This document shows positions 26,873 through 37,500 of a stretch of DNA of 64,000 nt, piece after piece. The notes below the pieces were generated by a model, which saw only the letters and a list, made by a program, of their open reading frames with translations, was not told the DNA's origin and searched no databases. Source of the DNA: Candidatus Villigracilis proximus (GTDB lineage: Bacteria; Chloroflexota; Anaerolineae; Anaerolineales; Villigracilaceae). Made by a program: the position numbers and the translations under genes. The stretch's first letter is position 1. Every line of letters starts with the position of its first letter. Location: NCBI GenBank assembly GCA_016715195.1, contig JADKBB010000002.1, positions 124,001 to 188,000 on the forward strand, written 5' to 3'.

Positions 26873-27592
26873 ATGAAAGCTGTTGTTTTAGCTGGCGGGA
26901 AGGGTGCCCGCCTTGCACCCTATACTACGATCCTACCCAAACCATTGATGCCGATTGGGGATATGCCCATTCTTGAAGTGATGCTGCTTCAAATGAAAGA
27001 GGCGGGAATTGAGCAGGTTATTTTAACAGTTGGGCATTTATCAGAATTGTTGCGCGCATTTTTTAAGGATGGCAGCCAGTTTGGAATTGATATCTCTTAT
27101 AGTTATGAGAAATGTCCATTGGGAACGGCTGGTCCGATTGCGCTGGTGGATGGACTGACCGATACTTTTCTGGTGACGAATGGCGATGTGCTTACAACAT
27201 TAAACTTGCGCGAGCTTATTCAGTTTCATCACGAACAGAAAGCGATCGCCACAATTGCGAGTCATCATCGTCAATCAAAAATTGATTTGGGCGTGATTCA
27301 AAAAGATGGAGATTTTCGCATTACAGGATACATTGAGAAGCCGGTTTATGATTTTATGGTCAGCATGGGGGTTTATGTATTTGAACCGGCTGTTTTGCCT
27401 TACATCACCCGTAATGAATATCTTGATTTTCCTGATCTGATAAAGAAATTAATTAATTCTGGTGAAAGAGTTGTTGGATATGAATTCAACGGCTATTGGG
27501 AAGACCTTGGAAGGCCGGATGATTATGCCCGCGCTGCAAAGGATTTTGAAAATATGCGTGAGCAATTTTTGCCGGCCTATTGTGGAGGATAA
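26873..27592 (+). CDS. Sugar-1-phosphate nucleotidyltransferase
   Basis: A 239-residue nucleotidyltransferase that activates a sugar phosphate to NDP-sugar. It begins MKAVVLAGGKGARLAPYT with the signature loop GGxGxRLxP and then PKPLMPIGDMPILE, with the metal-site NGD near residue 101. The C-terminus is compact, without the LbH acetyltransferase repeats of GlmU. AAGGAGG at 26861-26867 makes ATG 26873 the clear start, rather than the overlapping GTG at 26858. It is bracketed by a dehydratase and an aminotransferase. Nucleotide and sugar are unknown. Confidence 0.8.
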   Translation: MKAVVLAGGKGARLAPYTTILPKPLMPIGDMPILEVMLLQMKEAGIEQVILTVGHLSELLRAFFKDGSQFGIDISYSYEKCPLGTAGPIALVDGLTDTFLVTNGDVLTTLNLRELIQFHHEQKAIATIASHHRQSKIDLGVIQKDGDFRITGYIEKPVYDFMVSMGVYVFEPAVLPYITRNEYLDFPDLIKKLINSGERVVGYEFNGYWEDLGRPDDYARAAKDFENMREQFLPAYCGG

Positions 27593-27597
27593 ATATC

Positions 27598-28737
27598 ATG
27601 CAATGGAAAATTCCGCTTTCTGATATTGATTTTGGCCCGGAGGAAATGGCTGCTGTGGATGATGTTCTGCGCAGCAAGTGGCTGACAATGGGTTCCATGA
27701 CAGAGGAGTTTGAGCAGGCTTTTGCATCGTATATTGGCGCGAAGTACGCAATTGCAGTGACGAATGCAACAGCGGCGCTGCATCTCTCTTGTGTTGTGGC
27801 AGGTTTGGGCGCAGGTGATGAAGCGATTGTCCCTTCGTTGACGTTTGTTGCTACGGCTAATGCTGTCCGCTATACAGGCGCTACACCTGTATTTGCAGAT
27901 GTCGCTGGTGAGGATGATCTAAATATTTCATATCATTCCATTGAGAGAGCAATTACCGCACGGACACGCGCCATCCTTGTTGTGCATTATGGCGGTTACG
28001 CCTGTGATATGCCCAGTATTATGGAACTGGCGCGCGAACGCGGTTTGAAAGTGATCGAGGATGCCGCACACGCAGTTGGATCGGAGCTTGGCGGCGTTAA
28101 GCTTGGTGTTTGGGGTGATCTTGGATGTTTTAGCTTTTTCTCAAATAAAAACATGACCACCGGTGAGGGTGGCATGATCGTTACCAATGACGATGCTTAT
28201 TCTCAGCGCCTGCATTTGCTTCGTTCACATGGAATGACTACGCTGACATGGGATCGTCATAAGGGACATGCCTGGAGTTACGATGTTGTGGATCTGGGAT
28301 ACAACTATCGTATTGATGAGATCCGTGCTGCATTGGGAAAGGTTCAACTTAAAAAGTTGGAGGCAAATAATGAGCGTCGCCGTCACTTTACACAGGTCTA
28401 TCGGAATTTATTACAGGAGTTAACCCCGCAAGTGGTTGTTCCTTTTGTTCGCCATGCGGGTGTTTCGGCGGCTCATTTGATGCCGGTGCTTTTACCTGCC
28501 GGTGTAAACCGGTCGAGTTTCATGGAAGGCATGAAGTCGCAGGGGATTCAAACCAGTCTGCACTATCCGCCTATTCATACATTCGCGGCGTTCCGTGGTG
28601 GAAAAGAGAAATATTTTCTGCCGAATACTGAAGAAATTGCAGCCAGAGAAATTACACTGCCGTTGTATCCAACCATGTCTGATGGGGATGTTTTGACTGT
28701 AGTGAAGGCGGTTGCGGAGACACTTGTGCGTGTTTGA
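27598..28737 (+). CDS. DegT/DnrJ/EryC1 aminotransferase
   Basis: A 379-residue PLP-dependent sugar aminotransferase. The PLP-binding lysine is K184 in FFSNKNMTTGEGG, preceded by the phosphate-contact region AVTNATAALHLS and VIEDAAHAVGSELGG. Typical family length. It probably aminates the 4-keto sugar made by the dehydratase at 25863. GGAGG ten bases upstream fixes ATG 27598. With the two preceding genes it forms a nucleotide-sugar module, but no NeuB/LegI-like condensing gene is present, so a nonulosonic acid product is not supported. Confidence 0.85.
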   Translation: MQWKIPLSDIDFGPEEMAAVDDVLRSKWLTMGSMTEEFEQAFASYIGAKYAIAVTNATAALHLSCVVAGLGAGDEAIVPSLTFVATANAVRYTGATPVFADVAGEDDLNISYHSIERAITARTRAILVVHYGGYACDMPSIMELARERGLKVIEDAAHAVGSELGGVKLGVWGDLGCFSFFSNKNMTTGEGGMIVTNDDAYSQRLHLLRSHGMTTLTWDRHKGHAWSYDVVDLGYNYRIDEIRAALGKVQLKKLEANNERRRHFTQVYRNLLQELTPQVVVPFVRHAGVSAAHLMPVLLPAGVNRSSFMEGMKSQGIQTSLHYPPIHTFAAFRGGKEKYFLPNTEEIAAREITLPLYPTMSDGDVLTVVKAVAETLVRV

Positions 28738-28813
28738 TCGTCAATTGTAGAAAAGAATGATGCGCGGATGGGGAGCTGGTAAATAATAAATTTCCCGTTG
28801 AGAGGAATAACCC

Positions 28814-30637
28814 ATGGAACTAAAAGATTTAATTCGGCTGATGTGGCGGAATGTTAAATATATTATTTTGGGGCTTGTGTTAGGCGCAGGGGTTGGGCTT
28901 TTTGTTTCTAAAATTCAACCTCCCGTTTATGAAGCAACAGCCAAATTTTTTGTCAGTCGTGTACGTCAGCAGGGCAATACAGATATGTTGTCGCTGAGTG
29001 ATGAGCAATTGCTGGCAATTAACCTTCAGTTGGCAAAATCACAGTCTGTTTTGGACGATGTCTCTTCTCAATTGGGCAGCAGGGTTGAGGTGGATACCAT
29101 TCAAGCTGGAGCGATTCCCAATACGCTTATTATTCAAATCAAAGCCCAGGATGACGACCCGCAACGGGCGGCAATGACTGCCAATTTACTTGTGCAGACC
29201 CTTATTCAACAAAATGACATACTTTTATCCGGACGGTATGCCGCTTTTGAAAGTGCCATAAATGAACAGGCCGATCAGGTGCAGAAACAGATTGATGCTT
29301 TGCAAACTCAGATCGATCAGGTAAATGAGGCGGGTGTTCAGGAGCAACTGGTACAGGTAAACCAACAGATTGAGCAGTTGAAAATGGAAATAGCCAGTCT
29401 TGAAGAAGAGGTTGCCAGTTTTCCATATACGCCTTCCCCGCTTGAGCGGATTACGCTTGCTGAAAAACAAGCGCAGTTGGATCAGCTTCATTCTTTGATG
29501 ACGCTTTATCAGCAGATCCAAACCAATCTAATTTATATTGGTCAACCCGGGCAAAATGGTTCTCGCCTGGAAGATCCGGAGTTTGCAACTCTTTTATCCA
29601 CATTGGGTATTTATCAACAGATTAATGTGTCTTTGATCAATAGCCGTGAGAACGTGCGTTTGGCACGTATGCAGGGCGCGCAGAATATTATGCAAATTGT
29701 TTTGGCCACACCGCCTAAAGACCCGATTCGTCCCATGCCGGTTCTTTATTTTTTACTGGGTGGTGTTGTTGGGTTGGCGCTGGCTGCCTCGACTATTTTG
29801 TTGATCGATCACCTGGACGATTCTTTGAAGTCAGTAAAGCAAATGGAAGAACTACTTGGACTGCCCGTTTTAGGGTCCGTTTCAGATTACAAGCCTGTTA
29901 GCAGCGGATTGATTACATCGCACAATCTTTTTTCATTGGAGGCGGAAGCATTTCGTACTTTGGGGGCAAGTGTGGAGATGATCAGCGCGGAAAAGAATAT
30001 CTGCACATTGCTGGTTCTTAATGTGGAATCCGCAGATACAGAGACAACCATAGCCGCAAATTTGGCTGTCGTAAATGCTCTGCGTGGGAAGAAGGTTATT
30101 CTTTTAGATGGAGATATGGACCGCCCTCGCTTACATACTCTTTTCGAGATCGAAAACCAAAATGGATTTGCTGAACTTCTCAGTACGAAATTGGATTTAA
30201 ATCGAGCGTGTCAAGCTGTGAGCGGCGTTAAAGGATTGACATTGATAACTGGCGGGGTGAAAGATAAAGAATCGGCAGCATGGCTCGATGCTGAAAAATG
30301 GGGACAATTATTGATTCAGCTACAAAGACAGGCTGATTTAATAATTATTAATGGCCCTTCTGCAGAGGTTGCTGATGCCCAGATCCTGGCTTCGAAAATA
30401 AGCGCGGTTCTTTTGGTGATCAGGCCTGGGTACACCCCGGTGGATGCTGCACAGACTGCCTTGAGAAGACTTCAATTGGTTGGCGCTCATACAGCAGGTA
30501 TTGTATTAAATCAAAAGACACAGCACCAGAAGATAAAGACGCGGATTTTATCTTTGCTCAAAACCAAACTGTATGGCAATAAAGATTCTCGTGACGTTAA
30601 TGCTGAAGCCGAAAATGCAAATGTTTTGCCATTCTGA
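28814..30637 (+). CDS. Chain-length regulator with degenerate BY-kinase domain
   Basis: A 607-residue Wzz/BY-kinase-type co-polymerase. Domain order: Wzz-like N-terminus with TM1 (about 15-35), a coiled-coil periplasmic region (about 140-235), a proline-rich PKDPIRPMP before TM2 (about 312-332), then a cytoplasmic kinase-like domain (345-590). The kinase Walker A is degenerate: NVESADTETTIAANLA replaces the usual G[E/K]GKST pattern, losing the Lys. Walker A' (VILLDGDMDRPRLH) remains; the Walker B position reads IIINGPS, with Asn for the usual Asp. The C-terminus has a single Tyr rather than a Tyr cluster. A scaffolding role in setting chain length, without phosphorylation, is likely. Confidence 0.8.
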   Translation: MELKDLIRLMWRNVKYIILGLVLGAGVGLFVSKIQPPVYEATAKFFVSRVRQQGNTDMLSLSDEQLLAINLQLAKSQSVLDDVSSQLGSRVEVDTIQAGAIPNTLIIQIKAQDDDPQRAAMTANLLVQTLIQQNDILLSGRYAAFESAINEQADQVQKQIDALQTQIDQVNEAGVQEQLVQVNQQIEQLKMEIASLEEEVASFPYTPSPLERITLAEKQAQLDQLHSLMTLYQQIQTNLIYIGQPGQNGSRLEDPEFATLLSTLGIYQQINVSLINSRENVRLARMQGAQNIMQIVLATPPKDPIRPMPVLYFLLGGVVGLALAASTILLIDHLDDSLKSVKQMEELLGLPVLGSVSDYKPVSSGLITSHNLFSLEAEAFRTLGASVEMISAEKNICTLLVLNVESADTETTIAANLAVVNALRGKKVILLDGDMDRPRLHTLFEIENQNGFAELLSTKLDLNRACQAVSGVKGLTLITGGVKDKESAAWLDAEKWGQLLIQLQRQADLIIINGPSAEVADAQILASKISAVLLVIRPGYTPVDAAQTALRRLQLVGAHTAGIVLNQKTQHQKIKTRILSLLKTKLYGNKDSRDVNAEAENANVLPF

Positions 30638-31020
30638 TTGCTGTTGATGTTGCCGTAGTAACAATAAATTTTTTGTGCGAGTCTTTATTGATTGGCGGGA
30701 AGGCGGATATCCAATTCTTTCCGGCAGGTTTTCTGGAAGATGCAGGTGCTTTATCCATTGAGCTGGGAATGAAATCCAGTAAAACGACGATTTTAATAAA
30801 ACGGGGGAGTTGAATATATCTGACAGAACTGCTCAAGTTTGTCTCAAAATAATTCAAATAAATGTCAAAGAATAAAAAAGATTTATGTGGGTAAAGTATG
30901 GTTATCTTAACTTTCAAATTGCTTTTGAAATGAAAATTAATAGGTATTTCTTTCGGCGCTGCGATTTTCATTCGGACTATATCCCCAGCGCCTTTTGTAA
31001 AAGAATATACAGGGAGCCGT
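30638..31020. other. Region after EPS operon with conserved leader
   Basis: This 383-base stretch has no assigned gene. A 59-codon frame without an obvious start (30634-30813, ending at TGA) reads as plausible protein with phrases such as FFPAGFLEDAGALSIELG, and may be a gene remnant. Downstream lies the conserved CTCAA-box element (listed). GGGAG just upstream of the 31021 ATG is the ribosome-binding site. No terminator for the EPS operon was recognised. Confidence 0.4.
30815..30908 (+). promoter_or_regulatory. Conserved upstream element with phased CTCAA boxes, copy 2
   Basis: Matches 9783-9875 across most positions. Boxes are CTCAA at 30832, CTCAA at 30843, TTCAA at 30853 and GTCAA at 30864 (spacing 11, 10 and 11 bases), followed by AAAAAAGATTT and GTAAAGT. 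It lies about 110-205 bases upstream of the second 74-residue HTH-like gene. The spacing and position match copy 1, which is 21 kb away. Confidence 0.55.
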
Positions 31021-31245
31021 ATGGACAGCGTTGTTCAACAGTTGGCTGAAAAGATAAATATGTCATTCGACGAATTTGTTGGGGAGATGCGGAAGCGTGG
31101 TTGCAGCGAGCCGACTGCAATAAAAATATGGCGTGGCGAGTACGAAAATTTTAACAGTTTTAGTGATAACGATATGTCGTTAAGTAATCTTCGCAAGGCG
31201 GCTGATGTCTTAAAGGTAGGGACGGGAAGGCTTTTGCCAAAATAA
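31021..31245 (+). CDS. 74-residue HTH-like protein, copy 2 (closes EPS locus)
   Basis: A 74-residue paralogue of the protein at 9983-10207, with the same length, start INMSFDEFVGEMRKRGCSEP and end LSNLRKAADVLKVGTGRLLPK. Only scattered conservative substitutions separate them, so both copies seem to be under selection. It probably binds DNA through an XRE-like helix-turn-helix. GGGAG precedes the ATG. It lies immediately after the EPS operon and before the giant secreted proteins, so it could regulate either. Function is inferred from the fold-like pattern and location. Confidence 0.65.
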   Translation: MDSVVQQLAEKINMSFDEFVGEMRKRGCSEPTAIKIWRGEYENFNSFSDNDMSLSNLRKAADVLKVGTGRLLPK

Positions 31246-31319
31246 TAAATATAGGCAGGAACCTGCTTATTACAGTCAGGATTGGGTACTTATGAAATCT
31301 AAGAGAGCATCTGAAAACT

Positions 31320-31445
31320 TAACCACAAAGTCTCAAAGCCGCAAATTTTTTTCTCTTGGTGTCTCCGTGACTCCCTGTCACTGCCCGCCACTACAGTCTC
31401 CGAAGTGAAACGAGTGGGGGCAGGTGTGGTGTCTTTGCGGCAAAA
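31320..31445. repeat. Imperfect inverted-repeat segment
   Basis: GCCGCAAA at 31338-31345 is the inverse of TTTGCGGC at 31434-31441, with flanking AAATTTTTTT and CAAAAAAT and nearby copies of GGTGTCT. The segment may be an interspersed repeat or a leader hairpin of the giant protein gene. No transposase or target duplication is visible. Confidence 0.25.
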
Positions 31446-31529
31446 AATAATACAACCTCGTTATTCCAGATACAACGAATCAGGATACCCACGATTCGCC
31501 TGATGAATACATTCCGTTGGAGGAACGAT

Positions 31530-34500
31530 ATGCAAACCAAAATCACCAAATCTTTATTCACGATCAGCCTTCGGGCCCTTTATAGTTTAATGATCCTGTC
31601 CATGCTTCTGGCTGGGGTTGGGGTTCACCCGGTCAGCGCGGCATCTACTTATACGATCAGTGGCAATGCCGGGGTGGCAGGGGCAACGATTACCTACTCT
31701 GGCGGATCGACCACCGCAGATGCAACAGGAAATTACTCATTTGTCCGTGATCGCTACTGGTCCGGCTCCGTGACGCCCTCCAAAACGGGGTATACGTTCT
31801 CGCCTACCAGCAGGAGTTATCTCTGGATCAATTCCAATCAGACCAATCAGAATTACACAGCCACGTTAGTTACTTATACAATCAGTGGCAGTACTGGGAC
31901 GGCTGGTGCTGGTGCAACCATCACTTATACAGGCGGATCAACCACCGCAAATGGTACGACCGGGAACTACTCGTTTACCGTCCCTTCTGGTTGGTCAGGT
32001 TTGGTTACACCTACCAAGGCTGGCTATATCTTTACGCCCGCTACCCGAAATTACCCGAATGTGACATCCAATCAAAGCAATCAGAATTACACTGCTGTAT
32101 CGGATATGCCGGTCATCTCTGGTAATGCAGGTGTTGGCGGTGCGATACTAAGCTATACAGACGGTACGCCCAAGACTGTCACGGCGAATAGTTCTGGTTT
32201 GTATAGCTTCCAGGTTTCCAATAACTGGTCCGGCATGGTCACGCCTTCCAAGGTTGGCTTTTCCTTTGTGCCTGGCAATATGTCTTATAGCAATGTGGTT
32301 TCGGCTCAGACAGCGCAGGACTACATCGCAAGACCAACTGCATTCACTTTTGCATCGATGGCTGATGGACATGCAGAGACAGCCTATTTCTCCACGACTG
32401 TCAATCAGATTTCAACCCTCAACCCTGCACTTGTTCTTTTCAATGGCGATTTGGAGGATACCGGGTTTGCGTTGACTGAAATAAACCCGATGATCAATGC
32501 GCTAAAAAATGCAAATTTATTTAATAAAACTTTTTTAGTAAGAGGTAATGCAGATAATCATATTAGCAACAGTGCGGCCTTGTGGGAAAATTATTTTGAA
32601 ACAGCCCCAAACATTAAGGTGCTGCCGCCATACGTAACCAATAAAGTGGCGCTTAATTCAGATTCGGATCATTTGACCTACAGTTTTGAATATGGGAATT
32701 CCATCTTTATTGGTCTGGATGTTCCAGGTGACGTTAATTATTTGACTTCAGACGAAATAGACTTTCTCGATTCTCGCTTAACGTATGCAGAATCTCAAGG
32801 ATTAACGCATGCCTTCATATTCTTTCATGGGCCAGAATATTGTGTGGAAGGCGTCCATTGTATTTGTTCAAGCAGGACAGACTCAAACTGCACGCCTCCA
32901 GCCTTGATGACCATCATTAACAATCACCCTATTGTCTCTGCAACCATTCACGGCCATGAACATGTTTTAAGCTGGACGCATATGGATAATACGCGGGTGG
33001 CTGGATTAACCCGCAGTTACGAGCAATTTATAACTTCCCCTTCCGGCGGCGCTTCATATTTTAGTTATCTTTTTCCGGATAGAGTGGACTATGCGTATCC
33101 GGACATGGAAAATTCACAGGGCTTTGCAACTATCAGTGTTGATGGCCTCTCGTTTACATATAATATGTACAAGGTTGGGATAGCACAGCCAGTCTGGTCG
33201 CATACTTTTTCAAAATTAAATACAGCGCCGACAATTAGCGATATAACTGACAAGACCACAGATGAAGATACGGCTACTGGAAATATTTCCTTCACAGTTG
33301 GTGATGTGGAAAGTTCTGTGGATTACCTGACCGTCACAGCGACTTCTTCGAATACAACTTTGGTGCCAAACGGAAATATTTTTCTGGGTGGCAGCGGAGC
33401 AAACCGCACAGTTAATCTAACACCTGCTTCCAATCAGAGTGGGAATGCCACCATCACAGTTTTTGTCAATGATGGAACGATTACCGCCAGCGATACTTTT
33501 CTCTTGACCGTCGACCCGGTTAATGATGCGCCGGTTGCCGAGGCTCAGTCTGTTAGCCTGTCATGGAATACGTCCATCGATATTACGTTGACGGGGACAG
33601 ATGTAGAAGGTAGTTCCTTAACTTACAGTATCGTGGGTGATCCGGCGCATGGCAGTTTGAGCGGTAGCGAGGCGAATTGGACTTACACGCCAACCACTGG
33701 ATACTCGGGTGCAGATAGTTTCACCTTTAAGGTCAATGACGGCACTATAGATAGCGCGTCTGCTGTGGTTAACATCATAGTAACAGCCTATACCATTTCT
33801 GGTGACGCAGGAGTCGCAGGTGCGATTCTAAGTTATGTAGATGGTTCGTCCAGGACTGTCACTGCGGATGGAGCCGGTTTGTACACGTTTCAGGTTCCAG
33901 CTGATTGGTCTGGAACGGTAACACCTTCCAAGGCTGGCTACACTTTCTCACCTACAAGTATGATCTATGTCAACGTACTTGCTGATCAAACGGCGCAAAA
34001 CTATACAACTACAGGGGTTACCTATACCATCTCTGGTAACGCCGGTATGGCAGGAGTAACGCTTAGTTACATGGATGGTACGCCCAAGACTGCCATTGCC
34101 GATGAGGATGGCCTGTATAGCATTGAAGTTCCCTATAATTGGTCAGGCATGGTGACGCCTTCCTTGTCTGGTTATGGATTTAGACCTGCTACTCATACGT
34201 ATTCCAATCTGACTTCCAACCAGTTCGCCCAGGATTACATTACGAATACTGGCCGGGTTTATTATGTTGATAATACGAATCCGGCTTGCACAGACAGCGG
34301 TACGGTTGGTTCGCTTGCGATTCCATTCTGTACCATAGGGAGAGGAGCATATCTGGCAGTTCCTGGTCAGATCGTGCATGTCATCCATGGCATATATGCA
34401 GAGACGGTCTTTCCGTTGAACAACGGCACTGCAGGGAGTCCGATTACCTATTGGGCTGATCCCGGTGTTACAGTGACTGGAAACTCAGCCGGATTTGGAA

Positions 34501-37500
34501 GTGCCTTCGCTTTAGGTTCCAAAAGCTATTTGGTGATTGATGGTTTCAACATCACTCAAACGAAGTACAGAGGCATCTATGTAGATAGTTCAAATCATAT
34601 TACCATTTCAAATAATCACGTTACTTATGCGGGTGTTAATTCAGGTCCAGATACACATATGCAGGGGATCTTTTTGAGGAACACCACTTACTCTACGATT
34701 ACTGGAAATATCACCGATCACAACTCATGCATCGGTATTCGGTTGATTAATAACAGCGATTACAACTTGGTCAGTAACAATATTTCATTTGCCAATTTAT
34801 CATCAATTGCCTATCCAGTAGTGGTGGTGTCAGATGCAGCTGGTATTGATTTGACTGGCGCTAGTAATAACATCGTAATTAATAACACTACTTATAGCAA
34901 TGAAGATAGCGGCATCAATGTGTATGTGGATGGCAATGGAGTGCCTTCCACCAACAACCTGATCATTGGAAATCTTAGCTACGAAAATGGAGATCATGGT
35001 ATTGATGTTAACAATTCACCGAACAATACAATTGTAGGCAATACAGTTCATGGGAATGGCACGGTTGGGATTAACGTTGAAGGTGAAGCAAGTACAGGTT
35101 CGCATACTACGACGATTGTTAATAATATTAGTGCGGGCAATGGGTTTACCCCTCCAGTAGGTTCCTTTGGCGGCAATCTTCGTGTCGACTCTGCCTCTCT
35201 GGCCGGGACAACCATCGATTACAACCTCTTTAACCGCGAATCTGCTGTTGTTCAGATTATCTGGAATGATATTAACTATGCCTCTTTGGCCGCATTTCAG
35301 ACAGCTGTGATTAACCAGGAAGTGCATGGGCGGGAAGGCGATCCGCTCTTTGTGGATCCAGTTCCCTCGGCCTTAAGGCAAAGCGGAGTGCCTTATGTAG
35401 GCTCTGAATTACTGGGTAATTATTACTTGAGTCCAGGGTCACCAGCAATTGATAGTGCTAATGCAGATGCTCCCAGCCAGCCAATCTCCGATATTGACGG
35501 AAATTCCCGGGTGGATGACCCAGCGACACCGAATAATGGTGTTGGCGTGCGGGATTTTGATGATCGTGGCGCATATGAGTTCCTGCCGTTAGGACAGTCG
35601 CTGCCTATTGTCACCACCCAGGCGGTTACTTCAATTTCAACAACAACAGCCGCCGGGAACGGCACAGTCACTGCAACGGGTGAGCCAAATCCCAGCCAGC
35701 ATGGCGTTGTTTGGAATACAACAGGTGGGCCTACGACAGCAGATAGTAAAACCATGGATGGGGCGGTCAGCGCAACCGGTCCCTATGCAAGTTCTATGAG
35801 TGGTCTGACACCTGGGGTACTGTATTACGTCCGCGCTTATGTTACCAATGCCATGGGTACAGTGTATGGTGATGAAGTTATCTTCACCACCCATATTATG
35901 CCGACAGTTGCCACTTTGGCCGTCACGGAGATCACGACTTCAACTGCTACAGGAAATGGAAATATCACAGCTTTGGGTGTCCCCAATCCTACTCAGCATG
36001 GTGTTGTATGGAGCACCTCATTTAATCCAACGATAGGAGATAACAAGACTACAGATGGCACAGTTAGTGCAACGGGCGCTTATACGAGCGATATCACTGG
36101 TTTGACAGCAGGTATGCTCTACCATGTTCGTGCTTATGCTACCAATGCTGCCGGTACCTTCTATGGCGAGGATGTTACCTTCACTACCCACGATTTGCCC
36201 GCAGTTTCTACTTTGCCTGTAAGCAACATCACCACAATGACAGCTACCGGGAATGGCAATGTGACTGATCTTGGTGTGCCCAATCCCAGCCAACATGGCG
36301 TTGTATGGAATACCGCTGGTGAACCTACCATCGCGGATAGCAAAACCATGAATGGTGTAGCGGCTGTAGCGGGCACCTTTACCAGCTCAATGACTGGCCT
36401 AATGCCTGGAACGCTTTATCATGTTCGTGCTTATGCCACAAATATGGCAGGCACTGTCTACGGCGAGGAAGTCACTTTTACTACTCTCCTTGCGCCTACA
36501 GTTACCACTCAATCTGTCACCAATATTACAACTGTGACCGCCCTGGGCAACGGTAACATCACAGTTCTAGGCACCTTTAATCCGACTGAACATGGTGTTG
36601 TCTGGGCAACCACTGCCAACCCCACCATAGAAAATTTCAAGACAATGGAAGGTGAGGTTGATGAGACAGGCTCTTTCACCAGCACTATGACTGGTCTGAC
36701 TCCCGGGACTTTATATTATGTCCGTGCGTATGCTACCAACGAAGCAGGTACTTCGTATGGGGCGGAGTTATCTTTCACCACTTTGATTGCACCCACCATT
36801 ACCACACTGCCTGCCTCGTCCATCGGCACCACTACGGCCATAGGAAATGGTAATGTCATTACGCTTGGTGTGCCCAATCCAACCCAACACGGGGTTGTCT
36901 GGAGCACCTCTGCTGATCCCACTCTCGCGAATAATAAAACTACGGATGGCGATGTAACCATAACCGGCGCATTCACAAGCAGTATTACCGGCCTTACGCC
37001 GGGGATGCTGTATCATGTCCGTGCTTACGCCACCAACGCAGTTGGTACCGTTTATGGAGAGGATGTTAGTTTTACCACTCTTCCATCGACTACCGGAACC
37101 ACCACTCCGAACACAAACCCTGGAACAGGTATCAATATACCAATTGCCGGATCAGCTGACTGGGCTAACCCAGACTATATCACTGCTGATGATAATAGTT
37201 ATGCAAGCGTCACCCTCACCGGCAGTGTTCTGCAGTCTGGTTATTTGGAAGGCACCAACTATGGCTTTGATATTCCTTTAGATGCCGCTATTAATGGGAT
37301 TACGGTCACTATTGGTCGTCATGAAAGCGGGACCAGAGTTGGCTATTTTGATGTGCGGGATGGCACTGTTAAATTACTCAAAGCCGGCACTCTGGTTGGG
37401 AATAATAAAGCAGCAACCGGGACGGAGTGGCCAATAGAAACAGCAGTCCCTGCTACATACGGAACAACTGCCGACCTTTGGGGTACCACCTGGACACCCG

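Noticed and set aside
30597..30971. 124-residue minus-strand frame
   Set aside because: It is antisense to the chain-length gene end and the conserved leader, and has no start signal.
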